NCBI GenBank assembly: GCA_902764915.1
Contig: CACWXY010000020.1
Span: 1-54,935 of the forward strand
Direction: 5' to 3'
DNA length: 54,935 nucleotides
DNA from: an uncultured Eubacteriales bacterium
GTDB taxonomy: Bacteria > Bacillota > Clostridia > Christensenellales > Aristaeellaceae
Shown here: positions 32,329 through 41,231 of the stretch, piece by piece
Layout: each line of letters starts with the position of its first letter
Position numbering within the stretch: the first letter of the stretch is position 1
Made by a program: the position numbers and the translations under genes
Notes under the pieces: model-generated
What the model saw: the letters and a program-made list of their open reading frames with translations, nothing else
Databases searched by the model: none
What the model was told of the DNA's origin: nothing

Positions 32329-34908
32329 TTACCGCTGAATTTCTGCCGTCAGACGTTCGTCCAGACAGTTTCCTCCGGCATAGAGAAGGTACGATCCCTC
32401 TTCGACCCTTTTGCTTCCTTCCTTCTCCATATAGATTTCCATATCACTTGCATTTATGCGGAAATATGCAGTCCTGCATTCTCCGGGCTTCAGGTCATGC
32501 AGCCTTGTAAAGCCAACGAGCCTTCGAATCGGATGCACAGTCGCCGAAGGTGACAGTCTTTTCAGGTACACCTGCACAACCTCATCGCCAATCCTGTCCC
32601 CTGCATTGGTGACATCCACAGAAACCTGCAGGCCATCCCCTTCCTTCTCAACACGCAGGCCACTGTATGTGAATTGCGTATATGACAGTCCAAATCCAAA
32701 CGGATACAGAACCGGTCGGTCAAAATAGCGGTATGTCCTGGGATGATGAATCAGATCATAGTCTTCCATAGGCGGCAGATCCGCATCGCGAAGGTACCAT
32801 GTCATGGGAACCCGCCCAGCCGGGTTAATTTCTCCCAGAATCGCCGCTGCCAGACCGTGCCCAAGATCCTGTGACCCGGTTGCATTGGTCAGGATTGCCG
32901 GTACATGTGCCTGCATCCAGCGAATGGCATAGGGGTAGTTTGTGATAAGAACCACTGCCGTGCAGGGATTCGCCGCATAAACAGCCTCCACCAGCTTTTC
33001 CTGATAGGGAATCATCTCTATCGTATGCCGGTCCACTTCTTCCTTGGCGTTGACAACCGGCTGACAGCCTACTGCCACAATCACCTTCCGGGCTTTCTTC
33101 GCCAGCGCCCTGGCCCGTTCCAGCCCGCTGGACACGATCTCCACATGAAGCACTGCGGCCTCCTGGTCTGAACCGACCCAGCTCTCCGCGTTATTATTGC
33201 CTTCCTTGGAAGCTCCATTTGCTGTATAGCGCCGAAGCGGATCCGTATGCAGCTTTCCATCCTGCACGTACACACTGCGTCTTCCGAAGCAATAGAGCCT
33301 TACGTCACCCTCCCCGCTGTCCCAGTACTGCGAAAGCTCCAGACAATTGGCATTTCTCGCTTCCTGCAGGATCACTGCATCAGCCATGCCGATCGTAAAG
33401 CTGTCACACACATTCCAGGCAAACGGATCATCCGAGGCAAGATGAATGCGGCCATCCTTGTCTGCAGTCAGATACTTCCGGTATGCAGGCGCATACAGGA
33501 AGTGACTGCCCGCTCCCCAACTGGTCTGCTCAAAAACAACTGCATCTTCCGCCCTGTCCACCAGCACCAGTTCAGGGAACGGCGTATCCTGGCTGGCTCC
33601 CAGATACCAATCCCCCCACCGGAATCGCGCAAGGTCCAATCCGTTATCATAGGGAATCTCGCGATGCATCCGTTTTTCCAGTCCAGCTTTCAGTGTCACC
33701 TTATACAGCGGTTTTCCCCCATACCAGTCCATATACCATTGGTCTGCGACAGGCCCGATCAGGGCAATATCTTCATTCTTATCAAAAGGCAGAAAATGTG
33801 CTTCGTTCTTCAGCAGAATAGTAGATTTCTGACTCATCGTAAGGCTGATTCGCTTGGCTGCATCCGTTCCCACATCTGCCATATCAAGATCCGCATAGGG
33901 GTCATCCAGATCGAAAACCCCTTGCCGCAGCAGTTCCATGATCGTACAGAGTATGGATTCATCCATTTCTTCTTCTGAAAGCAGACCGCGTTCATAGGCC
34001 TCTCGGGCTGCTTTCGTTACTTCTTCCGGGCTGTCCAGCATTGCGTTCACGCCAGCCCTGACACCCTCCGCCAGCGTTTCCGCATGTGTTTCATAGTAAT
34101 GATGGCAGTTCACAGTCTGCAGGAAATCTCCGCCGTCCGTCATCGCATAATGCATGCCCCACTGTTTTTTCAGGATATCCCTGACCTCATGATTCAGCAT
34201 GGCCGGCACATGGTTGATCTCATTATAAGACGTCATTACACCTTCTGCATGGCCTTCCTGTGCACAATAGCGATAGGGTTCCAGCTCATAATCATACTTG
34301 ACCTTGTCACTGACAAGAAAATTATCATAACAGCGGCGGTATTCCTGATTATTGGCATAGAAATGCTTGAGGACTGCCGCAGTCCGGATACGATTGCCCC
34401 GTTCACCACAACAGAGTGCGGTTCCGTCTGCGTTATGCTCATCCTGCATGCCACGGATATAGGCAGACGCCATCTTTCCCGTCAGAAAGGGGTCCTCTCC
34501 ATAGCCTTCCTCATTGCGTCCCCACCGGGGATCACGGCACAGGTCCACCGTAGGGCACAGTCTGGCATGTCCGCCTTTTCCCACTGCATTGGCAAAAGCA
34601 CGAGATTCTTTTCCCATCACGTCCCCCGCCTGCTGTATCAGTTCCTGATCAAACGTAGCGGCCATTCCAATCGGCTGCGTAAACGACGTTGTCGGTGTCG
34701 GCGGATAGCTTTCCCTCTGTCCGGCTCTTGCCTGAACTCCATGCGCGCCTTCCCCGCCGCATGTAGAAAGGTACAGTCCCAGACGCTCATTCCGGATTCG
34801 AAGAGTAAAACAGGCAAACTTTTCTTCCAGGGTCATCTTCGAAAGGAGATAGGCCGCGCGTTCCTGATCCGACAGGTGTGCGTCATACAAAGGCGTATTT
34901 CTGTCCAT
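32329..34908 (-). CDS. Glycoside hydrolase family 3 enzyme
   Basis: An 859-residue GH3 enzyme of the beta-glucosidase/beta-xylosidase kind. The N-terminal TIM barrel (about 15-300) has DPRWGRNEEGYGEDP and the nucleophile in YAMTDGGDF (Asp258). The alpha/beta sandwich follows but is interrupted at about 410-560 by an extra beta-rich domain (with FLYAPAYRKYLTADKDGRIH), probably a beta-trefoil/fascin-like insert. The sandwich resumes (VIVAVGCQPVVNAKEEVDRH) and a fibronectin-III-like domain closes the protein (PFGFGLSYTQFTYS onward). No signal peptide is present, so it acts inside the cell on imported oligosaccharides. The start at 34908 follows GAGGGA. The substrate (beta-xyloside, beta-glucoside or arabinoside) cannot be set from sequence. 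Confidence 0.92.
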   Translation of the reverse strand: MDRNTPLYDAHLSDQERAAYLLSKMTLEEKFACFTLRIRNERLGLYLSTCGGEGAHGVQARAGQRESYPPTPTTSFTQPIGMAATFDQELIQQAGDVMGKESRAFANAVGKGGHARLCPTVDLCRDPRWGRNEEGYGEDPFLTGKMASAYIRGMQDEHNADGTALCCGERGNRIRTAAVLKHFYANNQEYRRCYDNFLVSDKVKYDYELEPYRYCAQEGHAEGVMTSYNEINHVPAMLNHEVRDILKKQWGMHYAMTDGGDFLQTVNCHHYYETHAETLAEGVRAGVNAMLDSPEEVTKAAREAYERGLLSEEEMDESILCTIMELLRQGVFDLDDPYADLDMADVGTDAAKRISLTMSQKSTILLKNEAHFLPFDKNEDIALIGPVADQWYMDWYGGKPLYKVTLKAGLEKRMHREIPYDNGLDLARFRWGDWYLGASQDTPFPELVLVDRAEDAVVFEQTSWGAGSHFLYAPAYRKYLTADKDGRIHLASDDPFAWNVCDSFTIGMADAVILQEARNANCLELSQYWDSGEGDVRLYCFGRRSVYVQDGKLHTDPLRRYTANGASKEGNNNAESWVGSDQEAAVLHVEIVSSGLERARALAKKARKVIVAVGCQPVVNAKEEVDRHTIEMIPYQEKLVEAVYAANPCTAVVLITNYPYAIRWMQAHVPAILTNATGSQDLGHGLAAAILGEINPAGRVPMTWYLRDADLPPMEDYDLIHHPRTYRYFDRPVLYPFGFGLSYTQFTYSGLRVEKEGDGLQVSVDVTNAGDRIGDEVVQVYLKRLSPSATVHPIRRLVGFTRLHDLKPGECRTAYFRINASDMEIYMEKEGSKRVEEGSYLLYAGGNCLDERLTAEIQR

Positions 34909-34937
34909 AACGGTTCCCTCTCATGTTCGTTCTGTCC

Positions 34938-34969
34938 AGGATAGTATCCTATCCCTGTACCAAGGACAA
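34938..34969 (-). promoter_or_regulatory. GH3 promoter with overlapping palindrome
   Basis: On the minus strand TTGTCC, 17 bases, TACTAT. The -10 element is inside the short palindrome AGGATA-C-TATCCT (34938-34950), a possible operator for a sugar-responsive repressor. Confidence 0.5.
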
Positions 34970-34979
34970 GCGCCTAACA

Positions 34980-35021
34980 GAAAAGGTGCGAAACACACCG
35001 CTTCTGCCGTATGTTTCGCAC
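34980..35021 (-). terminator. Terminator of the SH3-repeat gene
   Basis: On the minus strand GTGCGAAACA and TGTTTCGCAC pair around 16 bases, then CCTTTTCTG. It lies between the SH3-repeat gene stop and the GH3 promoter. Confidence 0.8.
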
Positions 35022-35053
35022 TGCTTTCATGCTGCAATCAATGCTTTCATATC

Positions 35054-37759
35054 TTACTTGTTTCCATTCGGTGCATGCTCCCAGGCATACTGAATGGCTT
35101 CTGTATGATAACTGTCCACTTTGTCGCTGTCATGGGTGCGGCTGTTGGTAAAGTGCAGACACACCTGTCCGTCCATCTCGTTATTTGCGATGGTATCACC
35201 GTCCAGGTTATGCGGTACACCATACAGCGAGCATGCAAACGTACGTGTACCCACCGTAATCAGGCATGGCCTGCGCTGCCAGTGGCTCTTGGACGTAATC
35301 TCACTGGCCTTGCTGACACCATAGATCTGACACAGGCGCGCTGTGTCAGCCGCTGTCAGCGTTTCGATATCCGCGTGCTTTCCGCCGGCCCAGCGGTGAG
35401 CCCACCAGACAATGCCGGTCTTCACATCGTATACCTTAAAGTTTGATCCGCGCGGTATGAGTTCCTGTATGCCGCCTGTATACCAGTCAATCTTCTCCGC
35501 CGGATAAATAATCATGGAGAGATCATTGTAATTCAGCGTTCCCACAGCGGAAATCCCAAACAGACGATTCAGTGTGGTCGTATCTGCCACACCATTCGCT
35601 GTCAGGCCTTTGGCTGTCTGGAAGGCGCGCACGGCACTGGTAATCTGTGAACTGTAAGTAGAGGTCACCGCGCCGGTATAATACCCCTGATTAATCAGTT
35701 CCTGCACCATATTGCTCACTGCCGTGCCAGAGCTGCCTTCGCGCAGTGTACTGTAGGATGCTTCCACCTGTCCGGTAGATACCTGTGTGGTAATTGTGAT
35801 CTGTGCAGTAGGTGCTGCCGTCGGCTGTGCCGCGCTTCCGTCTGCCTGAACCTCTGTCACACAGTCAGAGCGCAGATAACCTGTGCCAACACTGGTAGTG
35901 CACAAATACCAGGTATAGCTTTTGCTGGTGGTCTTCGTGGTATACCCCAGCACTACGCCCTTATCGATGCGGCCGATTACGCTGCCGCCAACTGTCGCCC
36001 GGACATTGACACTGCTCTTCGTAGTACGGATATACCCCGCCAGTGTCGGTGCGGTAGCCGTCGGTGTGGCCTGCTGCTGCAGTGCCCGATATTCCGACTC
36101 CGAAAGCGTACGCACCATGCTTGCAACAACCCACAGTTCCTGTCCATTATAGGATACATGATACCATGTATCGTTCGAAGAAATAGCGGTCTCCGTATAG
36201 GTCAGAAGCGTGCCTGTTGCCACCTGCGCTGCACTGGAGCCATCCGAAGAAGGACTTCTGCGCAGGTTCACCCGATCGGTGACTGTCTGCAGGTAGCCAG
36301 TCGAAGACGTTGTAGTCGGTGTACTGGTTCCGCCCAGATATTCCTGTACCTGCGCCTCAGACATCTTATAGGCACAGTCACCGCGGATATAGCCCAGAAT
36401 CCCGTTGACGGAAACCGGATACCATGTATATCTGTCCTGCGTCGTGGCATTGCCCGTCATAGGCCATACGGTGTTGATATTGACTGTCGTTACGCGGCTT
36501 CCGCCAGGATTATTGCGCACATTGACACCGGACTTGGTGACACGAATGTATCCATAGCTGCCTGCGGAAGTCTGTGCCGTAGCGGTTGGTGCCGCAGTCG
36601 CCGTACTTCCGTACAGTTCCACGCAGTCAGACCGTACATAGCCATGGGAACCTTCATATTCCACATAATACCAGGTGTATTTTCCCGATGTTGTCGGAGC
36701 GGTAAGATAAGCAAGCACCTGATTTTTCGGTATCGTACGGATCACGGTTCCGCCCGGCTGCAGACGGAAATTCACATCGCTGACAATCGTACGCACAAAG
36801 CCGACCGCAGGTGCCGCCGTCGGGGCGGTCGTTGCCTGCACGACACCACTGTAGCTGACTTCCACACAGTCACCGCGCACATACAGCACACGCCCCTTAT
36901 AGGTAACCGGATACCATGTATACCCATCCTGCGTAACAGAAGATCCTGCCAGCGGAAGTGTAGCACCTCTCTCTTCCCAGTCTTCCCATACCTTGCCCGC
37001 CGGTCTTTCCCGCAGATGGGCACTGGAAAGAATCAGACGCACATAATCTCCGGACACTGCCGAAGTGGTGCCGGAAGGACTCGAGGGCTGTGTTGTTGCA
37101 GTCGTGCCCGGACCCTGCGGTGCGGGTGTTGCTGTTGCAGTCTGCACAGCTGTATTGCCGCTGGTATCTGTAGAAAGACTTCCATAGGAAATAACACGAA
37201 TAAACGGTCCCTGAATGTAGCCTTCCCTTCCGTCATAGCGTACCTTGTACCAGGGATCCGGATCCGTCGCGGCGGGAATACTTAACAGCTCTACATATGT
37301 ACCGGCCTGCAATCCCTTGAATACCGTATCATAGTTGAAGCCGGGACCTGTACGCATGTTGACATCACTGTTGGAAAGAACTCCGGTAGCGGAATTGCCG
37401 GAAACATCCACATTGCCGGAAGTCTGTGATGTCACGTTTGTGGAAGCATAACAGTCACCACGGATATATCCGGTACGCACTGTCGTATCCGGCACGTTCG
37501 GGTCCGAAATCGTCACACGATACCAGACCATTCCGTCCTTATCGACGAGCGTATCGGAATAGTTGCACACATAATCCAGCGGCAGACGGAACCAGTAGTC
37601 CGCACTGCTGCTTGCTTCCTTGCGCAGAAATACGTCCGATTTCGTCGTTATCCCGGTGCCGGAAGCTGCACAGGCACAGAAGCAGACGCACAGACACAGG
37701 CATGCGATCAGCACACCGCATCCCATCTTCCGCATCCATTTCCTGGTATAGCCTATCAT
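35054..37759 (-). CDS. Exported protein: seven SH3-like repeats, PG-binding domain, unknown C-terminal domain
   Basis: A 901-residue exported protein. ATG 37759 follows AAGGAG and gives a signal peptide (about 1-33, Cys-rich). Seven SH3-like repeats follow to about residue 635, each with a pattern of SxVNxR near the start and YIRxDC at the end, joined by Thr/Ala/Pro linkers. A PG_binding_1 domain comes next (about 655-725, REGSSGTAVSNMVQELINQGY inside it, QTAKGLTANGVADTTTLNRLFG split over its end). The last about 170 residues form a domain I cannot name: PRGSNFKVYDVKTG, WWAHRWAGGKHADIE, then DGQVCLHFTNSRTHDSDKV with a Cys-Leu-His. It recalls an L,D-transpeptidase-like fold but the YkuD HGxxxxxxxSHGC motif is absent. 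A cell-wall binding enzyme or sensor is likely. It is transcribed alone from 37829-37857. Confidence 0.88.
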   Translation of the reverse strand: MIGYTRKWMRKMGCGVLIACLCLCVCFCACAASGTGITTKSDVFLRKEASSSADYWFRLPLDYVCNYSDTLVDKDGMVWYRVTISDPNVPDTTVRTGYIRGDCYASTNVTSQTSGNVDVSGNSATGVLSNSDVNMRTGPGFNYDTVFKGLQAGTYVELLSIPAATDPDPWYKVRYDGREGYIQGPFIRVISYGSLSTDTSGNTAVQTATATPAPQGPGTTATTQPSSPSGTTSAVSGDYVRLILSSAHLRERPAGKVWEDWEERGATLPLAGSSVTQDGYTWYPVTYKGRVLYVRGDCVEVSYSGVVQATTAPTAAPAVGFVRTIVSDVNFRLQPGGTVIRTIPKNQVLAYLTAPTTSGKYTWYYVEYEGSHGYVRSDCVELYGSTATAAPTATAQTSAGSYGYIRVTKSGVNVRNNPGGSRVTTVNINTVWPMTGNATTQDRYTWYPVSVNGILGYIRGDCAYKMSEAQVQEYLGGTSTPTTTSSTGYLQTVTDRVNLRRSPSSDGSSAAQVATGTLLTYTETAISSNDTWYHVSYNGQELWVVASMVRTLSESEYRALQQQATPTATAPTLAGYIRTTKSSVNVRATVGGSVIGRIDKGVVLGYTTKTTSKSYTWYLCTTSVGTGYLRSDCVTEVQADGSAAQPTAAPTAQITITTQVSTGQVEASYSTLREGSSGTAVSNMVQELINQGYYTGAVTSTYSSQITSAVRAFQTAKGLTANGVADTTTLNRLFGISAVGTLNYNDLSMIIYPAEKIDWYTGGIQELIPRGSNFKVYDVKTGIVWWAHRWAGGKHADIETLTAADTARLCQIYGVSKASEITSKSHWQRRPCLITVGTRTFACSLYGVPHNLDGDTIANNEMDGQVCLHFTNSRTHDSDKVDSYHTEAIQYAWEHAPNGNK

Positions 37760-37828
37760 AGTATCACTCCTTACAGTGATCGCCGGGAGCCTAGTCGGAG
37801 CCACTTCTCCCTTTACCGATACGCATTC

Positions 37829-37857
37829 ATTTTATGTCTCAATTGTTTCAGTGTCAA
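37829..37857 (-). promoter_or_regulatory. Promoter of the SH3-repeat gene
   Basis: On the minus strand TTGACA, 17 bases, TAAAAT, about 70 bases before the start codon. Confidence 0.75.
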
Positions 37858-37866
37858 GCAAATCTG

Positions 37867-37891
37867 TGACAAAAGTGTAACGTTTTTGTCA
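37867..37891. promoter_or_regulatory. Inverted repeat between the divergent SH3 and cysK promoters
   Basis: TGACAAAA, 9 bases, TTTTGTCA: a perfect 8-bp inverted repeat. It lies 10 bases upstream of the -35 of the SH3 gene and 66 bases upstream of the cysK -35, a fitting place for a regulator. No regulator gene is next to it. Confidence 0.45.
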
Positions 37892-37957
37892 TAATTATCC
37901 CTCATGGATCAGATATTGCATCACACTTGTCAGATTCCTCTTCATATAATTAACCTA

Positions 37958-37986
37958 TTGACATACTGGGTAAATAAAGCTATCAT
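37958..37986 (+). promoter_or_regulatory. Promoter of cysK-nifS-iscU
   Basis: TTGACA, 17 bases, TATCAT, giving a leader of about 35 bases to the cysK start. I saw no T-box or CymR box that I would defend. Confidence 0.75.
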
Positions 37987-38026
37987 GCACACGCACCCCG
38001 AATGTGGAAAGGAGATGTTTCCCCTC

Positions 38027-38956
38027 ATGCCCGTTTTTACATCGCTGGATCAGCTGATCGGACATACACCGCTCATGGAGCCCATTCATCTGGAAAAGGA
38101 AAAGGAGCTTTCTGCCCGTCTTCTGATCAAGCTTGAAATGTTCAACCCGGCTGGGTCAGTGAAGGATCGGGTCGCAAAAGCCATGATTGACGATGCAGAG
38201 GCCACCGGCAAGCTGAAAAAAGGTGCCCTGATTATTGAACCCACTTCCGGCAATACCGGGATCGGTCTGGCAGCTGTTGCTGCTTCGCGCGGATATCGCT
38301 GTATCATTGTTATGCCAGACACCATGAGCATAGAGCGTCGGAAACTGGTGGCTGCCTACGGTGCGGAACTAGTTCTGTCCGATGGTGCAAAAGGCATGTC
38401 CGGCGCGATTGCCAAAGCAGAGGAAATTGCTGCCGCCAATCCCGGAAGCATGATTGCCGGGCAGTTTGTCAATCCGGCCAATCCCAGTGCACACTATACC
38501 ACGACCGGCCCTGAGATCTGGAAAGATACGGATGGAACAGTCGATATCTTTGTATCCGGTGTGGGAACCGGCGGCACACTGACCGGTGTCGGACATTACC
38601 TTAAGGAAATGAAGCCCTCTGTTCAGGTCATCGCCGTAGAACCCGCGGACTCCCCTGTGCTCTCCGGCGGGAAGCCCGGTCCGCATAAGCTGCAGGGTAT
38701 CGGGGCAGGCTTTGTCCCCGAAGTGCTCGATACAAAGGTGTATGATGACATTGTTACCGTCACCACAGAGCAGGCATTTGAAGCCAGCCGTCTGCTCGGA
38801 CAGATAGAAGGACTCCTTGTGGGTATCTCTTCCGGTGCTGCCCTTTATGCAGGCATGACCCTGGCTAAGGATCCGCAGAACGCCGGCAAGACCATTGTTG
38901 TGCTCCTCCCCGATACCGGTGACCGCTATCTTTCCACTCCCTTGTTTACCGCATGA
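38027..38956 (+). CDS. cysK: Cysteine synthase (O-acetylserine sulfhydrylase)
   Basis: A 309-residue PLP enzyme that makes cysteine from O-acetylserine and sulfide. NPAGSVKDR carries the PLP lysine (Lys46), SGNTG at 74-78 is the substrate loop and GVGTGGTLTG (near 178) binds the PLP phosphate. The start at 38027 is 12 bases after AAAGGAG; the earlier ATG 9 bases before has no room for a site and longer frames cross the promoter. The C-terminus is short (LPDTGDRYLSTPLF), as in CysK A-type enzymes. It leads an operon with nifS and iscU, so it supplies the cysteine that the desulfurase uses. Confidence 0.95.
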   Translation: MPVFTSLDQLIGHTPLMEPIHLEKEKELSARLLIKLEMFNPAGSVKDRVAKAMIDDAEATGKLKKGALIIEPTSGNTGIGLAAVAASRGYRCIIVMPDTMSIERRKLVAAYGAELVLSDGAKGMSGAIAKAEEIAAANPGSMIAGQFVNPANPSAHYTTTGPEIWKDTDGTVDIFVSGVGTGGTLTGVGHYLKEMKPSVQVIAVEPADSPVLSGGKPGPHKLQGIGAGFVPEVLDTKVYDDIVTVTTEQAFEASRLLGQIEGLLVGISSGAALYAGMTLAKDPQNAGKTIVVLLPDTGDRYLSTPLFTA

Positions 38957-38984
38957 ACCACACTGCTGAAAGGACCTTCTTTTG

Positions 38985-40178
38985 ATGATGCAAATCTATG
39001 CGGATAATGCCGCCACCACAAAGATGAGCCGCACAGCCATCGATGCAATGCTTCCTTATATGGAAAGAACCTACGGGAATCCTTCCAGTCTCTACCGCAT
39101 CGGTCAGGAAGCTGCAGAGGCTCTGCAGGATGCCAGATGCCGTATTGCAGCCTTGCTCGGCTGTGAACCACGGGAGATTACCTTTACCTCCGGCGGCAGC
39201 GAAGCAGACAATCAGGCCATAGTATCAGCCGCACGCAATGGCGCACGCAGGGGGAAAAAACATATTGTCAGCACTGCTTTTGAACACCATGCAGTACTGC
39301 ATACATTGAAAAAACTGGAAAAGGAAGGCTTTGATGTCACCTATCTGGACGTCCATGCAACCGGCCTGGTATCCCCCGAGGAAGTGCGCGCCGCTCTGCG
39401 TCCTGACACCTGCCTTGTCACCATCATGTATGCCAACAATGAAATCGGCACCATTGAACCGATCCCGGAAATCGGCCTCGTCTGTCAGGAGGCGGGCATT
39501 CCCTTCCATACAGACGCCGTACAGGCTGCCGGCCATGTGCCGATCCATGTCAAGGCTCAGCATATTGACATGCTCTCTCTTTCTGCTCACAAGTTTCACG
39601 GCCCCAAAGGTGTGGGCGTACTGTATGCCAGAAAAAGCCTTCCCCTTGTCAGTCTGATTGAAGGTGGTGCACAGGAAAGAGGCAGGCGTGCAGGAACTGA
39701 GAACGTACCCGCTATTATGGGCATGACAGCTGCGCTGGAAGAAGCATGTGCGCATATGGCAGAAAATGCCGCGCACGTAACAGCCATGCGCGATCAGCTG
39801 ATTGCCGGACTAAGCCGGATCCCGCATAGTGCCCTCAATGGAGATGTCACGCATCGCCTTCCTGGCAACGTATCCTTCTGCTTTGAAGGCATCGAGGGGG
39901 AAAGTCTGATCCTATATCTTGATGACAAGGGCATCAGTTCGTCATCCGGCTCTGCCTGCACCTCCGGTTCATTGGATCCCAGCCATGTACTCCTCGCTAT
40001 CGGCCGGCCGCATCAGGTGGCTCATGGTTCGCTTCGTCTCTCGCTGGGCGAGGACATCACTGCCGAGGAAGTGGACTATCTGGTACGCAGTGTCGCAGAG
40101 GTTGTCCAGCGACTGCGGGATATGAGCCCCATGTGGCGTGATCTTGTCAGCGGGAAGAAAGAATTTGTTTTAAAGTGA
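38985..40178 (+). CDS. nifS: Cysteine desulfurase (NifS/IscS type)
   Basis: A 397-residue class V aminotransferase-fold desulfurase giving persulfide sulfur for Fe-S clusters and thiolation. MMQIYADNAATT starts as expected, the PLP lysine is Lys203 in SAHKFHGPKG and the catalytic cysteine is Cys325 in SSGSACTSGS, on the long mobile loop of group I enzymes. ATG 38985 is 10 bases after AAAGGA; an in-frame TTG at 38982 and ATG at 38988 are alternatives. It stands 28 bases after cysK and 12 before iscU. Confidence 0.95.
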   Translation: MMQIYADNAATTKMSRTAIDAMLPYMERTYGNPSSLYRIGQEAAEALQDARCRIAALLGCEPREITFTSGGSEADNQAIVSAARNGARRGKKHIVSTAFEHHAVLHTLKKLEKEGFDVTYLDVHATGLVSPEEVRAALRPDTCLVTIMYANNEIGTIEPIPEIGLVCQEAGIPFHTDAVQAAGHVPIHVKAQHIDMLSLSAHKFHGPKGVGVLYARKSLPLVSLIEGGAQERGRRAGTENVPAIMGMTAALEEACAHMAENAAHVTAMRDQLIAGLSRIPHSALNGDVTHRLPGNVSFCFEGIEGESLILYLDDKGISSSSGSACTSGSLDPSHVLLAIGRPHQVAHGSLRLSLGEDITAEEVDYLVRSVAEVVQRLRDMSPMWRDLVSGKKEFVLK

Positions 40179-40190
40179 GGAAGATATTTC

Positions 40191-40628
40191 ATGGCATTGT
40201 ACAGTGAAAAAGTCATGGACCATTTCCGGAATCCCCGGAATGTAGGCGTCATCGAAGATGCCGACGGAATCGGTGAGGTCGGCAATGCCGTATGCGGCGA
40301 TATCATGAAACTATACCTGAAAATTGATAATAACATTGTCACTGATGTTAAGTTTGAAACATTCGGCTGCGGAAGTGCCATTGCCTCCAGTTCCATGGCA
40401 ACCGAGATGATCAAGGGGAAATCCGTAGACGAAGTGCTGCAGCTGACCAACAAGGCTATTACAGAAGCGCTGGACGGACTGCCGGCCCATAAGCTGCACT
40501 GCTCCGTTCTGGCAGAAGAAGCCATTCACGCTGCGCTCAAGGATTACTATGACAGAAATGGCATTCCCTATGATCCCGCACTGTTTCCTGAGGATGTGGC
40601 GTGCGCCCATGAGGCAGACGTCCACTGA
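40191..40628 (+). CDS. iscU: Fe-S cluster scaffold IscU/NifU N-domain
   Basis: A 145-residue scaffold on which Fe-S clusters are built. The three ligand cysteines are Cys35 (VCGD, with Asp37), Cys60 (GCGSA) and Cys104 (LHCS), all present. The usual LPPVK HscA-binding motif of Gram-negative IscU is replaced by LPAHKLH, as in NifU-type scaffolds of Clostridia. It ends the cysK-nifS-iscU operon; no iscR/Rrf2 regulator gene is adjacent. Confidence 0.95.
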   Translation: MALYSEKVMDHFRNPRNVGVIEDADGIGEVGNAVCGDIMKLYLKIDNNIVTDVKFETFGCGSAIASSSMATEMIKGKSVDEVLQLTNKAITEALDGLPAHKLHCSVLAEEAIHAALKDYYDRNGIPYDPALFPEDVACAHEADVH

Positions 40629-40688
40629 AAGTAAAAAGAGATCCAAAACAGACAGCCGGGACAGTTACAGCACATATCCCTTCTATTG

Positions 40689-40720
40689 AATGACGCGGCA
40701 GGTTTCCCTGCCGCGTCATT
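40689..40720. terminator. 14-bp perfect hairpin between convergent iscU and the J-domain gene
   Basis: Arms 40689-40702 and 40707-40720 (AATGACGCGGCAGG) are exact inverted repeats with a 4-base loop. The stop codon of the minus-strand gene is inside the right arm. No T-tract follows on either strand, so its action as a two-way terminator is assumed from position. Confidence 0.65.
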
Positions 40721-41231
40721 CATGTCGACCCGGTTTTTTCAGATGCAGAAGTTTTCGGACTCTTCCCTGCAGACTGGCAGCATTCTTCGCTGCTGTGTGT
40801 GCATCCAGCGCACCGCGCCGATAACGGATATTCTCCGGATCCATGCGCACAGCCCGGCGATAGGACTGCTCAGCGGTATCATACTGTTCCAAAGCCATCA
40901 TTACCTGCCCCTGGGCATCGTACCAGGAGGCGTTTTTTGTATCAGCACGCATAAGCTGACGCAATGCACGCTCTGGTTCTCCCTGGGTCAGAAGGCGCCG
41001 GGACAGTTCGACCGCATCCTCGCACGACAGCATCTGCTGGTAAGGACTGACCGCCCTGGTTTCCACAAGATGAACGGCCTCCTCATATGCCTGATTCAGA
41101 TGCACCATTTGCTGATGTGCCCAGGCGATCTCCTTCTCGTCCGTAAACTGATCCGGATGGCAGGCTTTTGCCTTGCGATGATACGCCCTGCGCACTTCTT
41201 CCATATCCAGTGTCGGGCCAATACCCAGCAC
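40716..41231 (-). CDS. J-domain protein with TPR-like tail
   Basis: A short DnaJ-like protein. The J-domain has AYHRKAKACHPDQF with the DnaK-activating HPD at residues 25-27 of this frame; residues about 75-150 form TPR-like helix pairs (YDAQGQVMMALEQYDTAEQSYRRA in two parts). The Gly/Phe and zinc-finger regions of full DnaJ are absent. Coordinates are from the first ordinary start, GTG 41231. That start is poor: no site precedes it and it cuts off NPFE of the usual NPFEVLGI opening. An AAGGAGG lies 9 bases before an ATC at 41249, in frame and just after a stop, so AUC is the probable true start (177 residues). It follows murA by about 40 bases. Confidence 0.82.
   Translation of the reverse strand: MLGIGPTLDMEEVRRAYHRKAKACHPDQFTDEKEIAWAHQQMVHLNQAYEEAVHLVETRAVSPYQQMLSCEDAVELSRRLLTQGEPERALRQLMRADTKNASWYDAQGQVMMALEQYDTAEQSYRRAVRMDPENIRYRRGALDAHTAAKNAASLQGRVRKLLHLKKPGRHE

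Noticed and set aside
36158..37285. Open frame of 375 codons on the plus strand
   Set aside because: Antisense to the SH3-repeat gene; its Cys/Arg/His-rich composition comes from the repeated coding pattern.
35054..37759. Tandem DNA repeats in the SH3-repeat gene considered as a repeat array
   Set aside because: The repeats are protein-level SH3 units with diverged DNA, not CRISPR or satellite repeats.
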